A DNA stretch of 64,000 nucleotides, taken from Geomonas subterranea. Its GTDB lineage: Bacteria; Desulfobacterota; Desulfuromonadia; Geobacterales; Geobacteraceae. Made by a program: the position numbers and the translations under genes. The notes under the pieces are model-generated. The model made no database searches. It saw only the letters and a list, made by a program, of their open reading frames with translations, and had not been told where the DNA came from. Shown in pieces: positions 61,590-64,000 of the stretch. How positions within the stretch are numbered: position 1 is the first letter of the stretch; every line of letters begins with the position of its first letter. The stretch covers positions 3,216,501-3,280,500 of the forward strand of contig NZ_CP077683.1 in assembly GCF_019063845.1 (NCBI RefSeq), given 5' to 3'.

Positions 61590-62669
61590 TCATAGCTCTA
61601 CCGGCCGCGGCACCTCGCCTTCCATGATGGGACGCGGGGTCAATCGATCGGGGATCTTCAAAACGGTGACGCCGGGCGGCGGCTCGATCTCCTCATATAG
61701 CGGCGCACTCCCTCTCTGGTAGGTCTTCGAGAAGTGCATCGGCAGCACGTACCTGGGACGCAAGCGCTCCAGCAGCTTGTTGAACTGCGTGGTGCAGAGA
61801 TGACGGGACAGCTCCGCCTTCTTCTGTTCGGACGCCAGGAATGCGCACTCGCACACCAGCAGGGTCACTCCTTCCAACAGGCCCGCCAATTGCTCCAGGT
61901 TCTCCCCGGAGTACCCGACGTCAGTCACATAGCCGATGCTGGCCGGCTCTTCAAACTTCCTGATGCGCTGGTACAGGGCGGCCGCATCCGGCTCCAGCCT
62001 CTCCTCCACGCTCCCTCCGATCTCGCACGGGTAGCGGACCGGGTTCCTCTCCATCACGCCGTCGTGGAACAGCTTCTCCATATCCTTCAGCCAGGCCCCC
62101 TTCCGCACCCCCTCTACGGCCATGCGATGGTCGTCGAGCACGAATGCGGCACCCTCGTCTATCCGGTAGGCCATCACCGGGATGTGGTGCTCGCACTGCG
62201 TGGCGGTGACGGTCAGGTGCCGGTTGCCGTAGAGCACGCCGTTACGCTCTCCCTCGGAAGTGGCGGCAAAGGCTTCCGGGCCGTTGTACAGGGTGCTGGT
62301 GACCCGGCCGTTTGCCCCGACCTCGTTGACACGGAAGTTACCCCAGAAGGTGTCGGCGAGGTTCCAGTCGTAGCAGGCGAACTTGTTGGCCATGCGGCCG
62401 GCAAGGCCGGGGGGGCCGAACACGTCGATGGTGCGTGGCGAGGCGTGACTGTGGCGGATCACGCTATCCATCCCCATGAAATGGTCCATGTGGGCGTGGC
62501 TTATGAAGATGGCGTCGATGGAGGTGTAGACTCTCTTGGCGAGGTGATGCATCTTGCCGCAATCGAAGAGGAGCGCACGTCCGGTGGGACGTACCCGGAC
62601 CAGGAGCAGCGGGTCGTCGAAGAGACCCGCGAAGAAGGTGGGTTCGAGGTAGCGGAAAGGTTTGGGCAT
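61590..62669 (-). CDS. MBL-fold RNase Z-like hydrolase
   Basis: The 359-residue protein starts at MPKPFRYLEP; earlier in-frame Met codons fall in the divergent cupin promoter. The metallo-beta-lactamase motif is ISHAHMDHFMGMD (HxHxDH). Further metal ligands are likely in ATQCEHHIPVMAY and in LPMHFSKTY, and an Asp in YVTDVGYS. The RPTGRALLFDCGKMHHLAKR opening and the FSKTYQRGSAPLYEEI end match RNase Z-like proteins that process tRNA 3' ends or related nucleic acids. CCA is encoded in the local tRNA gene, so its substrate may be something other than tRNA (inference). It is divergent from the cupin gene. Confidence 0.88.
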   Translation of the reverse strand: MPKPFRYLEPTFFAGLFDDPLLLVRVRPTGRALLFDCGKMHHLAKRVYTSIDAIFISHAHMDHFMGMDSVIRHSHASPRTIDVFGPPGLAGRMANKFACYDWNLADTFWGNFRVNEVGANGRVTSTLYNGPEAFAATSEGERNGVLYGNRHLTVTATQCEHHIPVMAYRIDEGAAFVLDDHRMAVEGVRKGAWLKDMEKLFHDGVMERNPVRYPCEIGGSVEERLEPDAAALYQRIRKFEEPASIGYVTDVGYSGENLEQLAGLLEGVTLLVCECAFLASEQKKAELSRHLCTTQFNKLLERLRPRYVLPMHFSKTYQRGSAPLYEEIEPPPGVTVLKIPDRLTPRPIMEGEVPRPVEL

Positions 62670-62779
62670 GCGCAGAATTTTACCATTAGATTGACCTGCA
62701 TCAATTGCAACACTCTCTGTACGGGTTACAGTTCCCATCAAGAGAACAACGGCAAGCTCACAGGAAAAGGAGAAATGAC

Positions 62780-63112
62780 ATGGCTGAGAAAAAGGGTGTG
62801 GCTCTGGGTGAGGCATTGAACCTGGTGAATCTTGCGGGCTATCAGGACGGCGCGGTGGTGAGCAGGACGGTCATAGACAAGCCTGTCGGCACGATCACAG
62901 CTTTCGCTTTTGACGCCGGTGAGGGGTTGAGCGAACACACCGCTCCGTACGATGCCTTCGTGCAGGTGCTGGACGGCGAGGCGGAAATAAATATCGAGGG
63001 GACGACGCACACCGTGTCGGCCGGGGAGATCATCATCATGCCCGCCAACAAGCCGCATTCCCTGCGTGCGGTCAAGCGCTTCAAGATGCTGCTGGTGATG
63101 ATCAGGGCCTAG
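62780..63112 (+). CDS. Small cupin-domain protein
   Basis: The 110-residue single-domain cupin starts at ATG 62780, with AAAAGGAG upstream. The two cupin motifs are visible: motif 1 with GEGLSEHTAPYDAFVQVLDGEAEI and motif 2 with GEIIIMPANKPHSLRA. Histidines (SEH, PHS) and a Glu-bearing strand would bind one divalent metal. Proteins of this kind often sense or turn over small carboxylates; the substrate is unknown. It is divergent from the MBL-fold gene and followed by a repeat gap. Confidence 0.9.
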   Translation: MAEKKGVALGEALNLVNLAGYQDGAVVSRTVIDKPVGTITAFAFDAGEGLSEHTAPYDAFVQVLDGEAEINIEGTTHTVSAGEIIIMPANKPHSLRAVKRFKMLLVMIRA

Positions 63113-63133
63113 AGACAAAAACTTGAAAAGCGG

Positions 63134-63222
63134 AGCACAGAGGACACCGGGGGAAAACCCGGGCGGACACAGAGACAAAGCTTTTTGTTTTCCTCTGTGA
63201 ACCTCTGTGACCTCTGTGTTGA
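63134..63222. repeat. CACAGAGG inverted repeats
   Basis: CACAGAGG (63136) and GACACAGAGACAAAG are mirrored by CTCTGTGAACCTCTGTGACCTCTGTG at 63194-63218. The block is intergenic, between the cupin and MreB-like genes, and T-rich in the middle; it could act as a terminator. Confidence 0.55.
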
Positions 63223-63305
63223 CGCCTTAACACTTTTGTTTGACCCTCATTGCGCCTTGGGCTATGCTCACTCCTGCCAGAACAGCAACTTGTCGGGTCA
63301 GGATC

Positions 63306-64000
63306 ATGACTATTTTCAACATCGATCAGTGGCGACAACACGTCGCTCTTGATGTCGGCACTGCAACCACTCGTATTGCGACCGGAAACTGCGGGATCTT
63401 CGAAGTCCCCTCCCGGATCGGCTCCCGCAGGGCGCTGCGCGACGGCGTCGTCGTCGACCCGGACACGACCGTCCAAATCCTGCAGCCAGTCATCGAAAAG
63501 CGCCGTGTCTTCGGCATGGTGAAGCCGAGCATCCTCGGCTGCGCCCCCAGCGACGCCAGTGAAAGCGAGCGGCAGCTGCTGACGGATGCGATCATGAAGG
63601 CGGGGGCCGCGGCGGTGTCCATCATCCCGGAGCCGCTCGCCGCCGCCGTTGGCGCCAGCCTCGATGTTTCTTCTCCTTACGCCCAGATGGTGGTGGATGT
63701 CGGCGACGGTGTCACCGATTGTGCCGTATTCCGCTGCGGAAAAGTCATCGCCAGCTACGCCCTCCGGGGCGGCTGTTGCCGTATGCGGCGGGCCATCGCG
63801 ACGGCAGTCGCGTCGGAGCGCAAAACCACGCTTGATGAGGAGGAGGCGGACCTGCTGCTGCGGAGCTACGGCACCAGCGCTGGGGAACACCCGGCGGGAA
63901 TGACGGCTGCTGCCGCCCTGCCCACGGTCCTCGAAGAGATTGCCGACGGTATCGACATCTTCATCAGGGACCTGCCCAACGATATTGGGTGCGACATCAT
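63306..64000 (+). CDS. MreB-like actin-fold protein, truncated by window edge
   Basis: The frame runs from ATG 63306 to the end of the window without a stop (231 residues visible). Actin-fold landmarks are VALDVGTATTRIATG (phosphate-1; MreB has DLGTANT), DASESERQLLTDAIMKAGAAAVSIIPEPLAAAVGASLDV (the EEPMAAAIGA helix region) and MVVDVGDGVTDCAVF (phosphate-2; MreB has VDIGGGTTEVAV). The overall order matches MreB rather than FtsA or Hsp70. Divergence at the nucleotide loops and a shortened N-terminus point to a paralog rather than the main cell-shape MreB. Whether mreC/D follow cannot be seen. Confidence 0.88.
   Translation, partial: MTIFNIDQWRQHVALDVGTATTRIATGNCGIFEVPSRIGSRRALRDGVVVDPDTTVQILQPVIEKRRVFGMVKPSILGCAPSDASESERQLLTDAIMKAGAAAVSIIPEPLAAAVGASLDVSSPYAQMVVDVGDGVTDCAVFRCGKVIASYALRGGCCRMRRAIATAVASERKTTLDEEEADLLLRSYGTSAGEHPAGMTAAAALPTVLEEIADGIDIFIRDLPNDIGCDI

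Overview
The window is a high-GC stretch (coding DNA mostly G/C at third positions) from a Gram-negative bacterium. It looks like a member of the Geobacter/Geomonas/Citrifermentans group (Desulfuromonadota). That assignment is an inference from gene content: c-type cytochromes, many hybrid histidine kinases, an M48 peptidase, UbiB-, AsmA- and MgtA-type proteins, and GC-rich palindromic intergenic repeats. No rRNA or other phylogenetic marker is present.

Layout. 1-0.8 kb: 3' end of an EAL (c-di-GMP phosphodiesterase) gene. 1.0-3.2 kb: envelope-stress style small proteins (a Met-rich exported protein with a perfect 7 x DDGQ tail, two tiny membrane proteins, a CsbD protein, a Cys-rich protein). 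3.3-6.9 kb: solute-binding lipoprotein, histidine kinase and NarL-type regulator in one operon. 7.2-21.2 kb (minus strand): a tightly packed operon of exported proteins, namely a YdbH-like AsmA protein, a YdbL-like lipoprotein (frameshifted), a giant TolB/TPR/CHAT caspase-like protein (frameshifted), an SH3 protein and an M48 metallopeptidase, ending in a strong terminator. 21.3 kb: triheme cytochrome. 22.1-30.0 kb (plus): a TetR gene with two operators, then UbiB-type kinase, MacB/Lol-type ABC ATPase and permease, LolA-like carrier and beta-barrel candidate. 30.1-33.6 kb: a hypothetical protein, a rare fusion of cyclic-nucleotide-binding, degenerate AAA and membrane polyferredoxin domains, and a small exported protein. 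33.7-37.9 kb: Mg2+-sensing M-box riboswitch, terminator, mgtA, and a PTS EIIA-like protein lacking its phospho-histidine. 38-40 kb: two proteins of unknown function. 40.3-53.8 kb: six consecutive sensor/hybrid histidine kinases with no DNA-binding output. 54.4-60 kb: exported proteins, a cytochrome fragment, a TPR/Ppx-GppA-like periplasmic protein, TraT, a HEPN/MNT pair and tRNA-Phe. 60-64 kb: housekeeping (EfpL-like EF-P, S4 protein, SUI1 protein, MBL-fold RNase Z-like protein, cupin) and the start of an MreB-like gene.

Working together: two clusters look like trans-envelope machines. The AsmA/YdbL/CHAT/SH3/M48 operon combines an intermembrane lipid-bridge protein with a caspase-like protease and a metalloprotease, all apparently exported. 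The TetR-UbiB-ABC-LolA-barrel operon looks like a regulated lipid or lipoprotein export route. The CHAT operon and the fusion protein at 30.6 kb are the best candidates for undescribed biology.

A caution on the data: three otherwise intact genes each need exactly one extra G/C at or next to a G/C homopolymer (near 10.12, 17.37 and 49.58 kb). This pattern is typical of residual sequencing indels, so the 'pseudogene' calls there are provisional.
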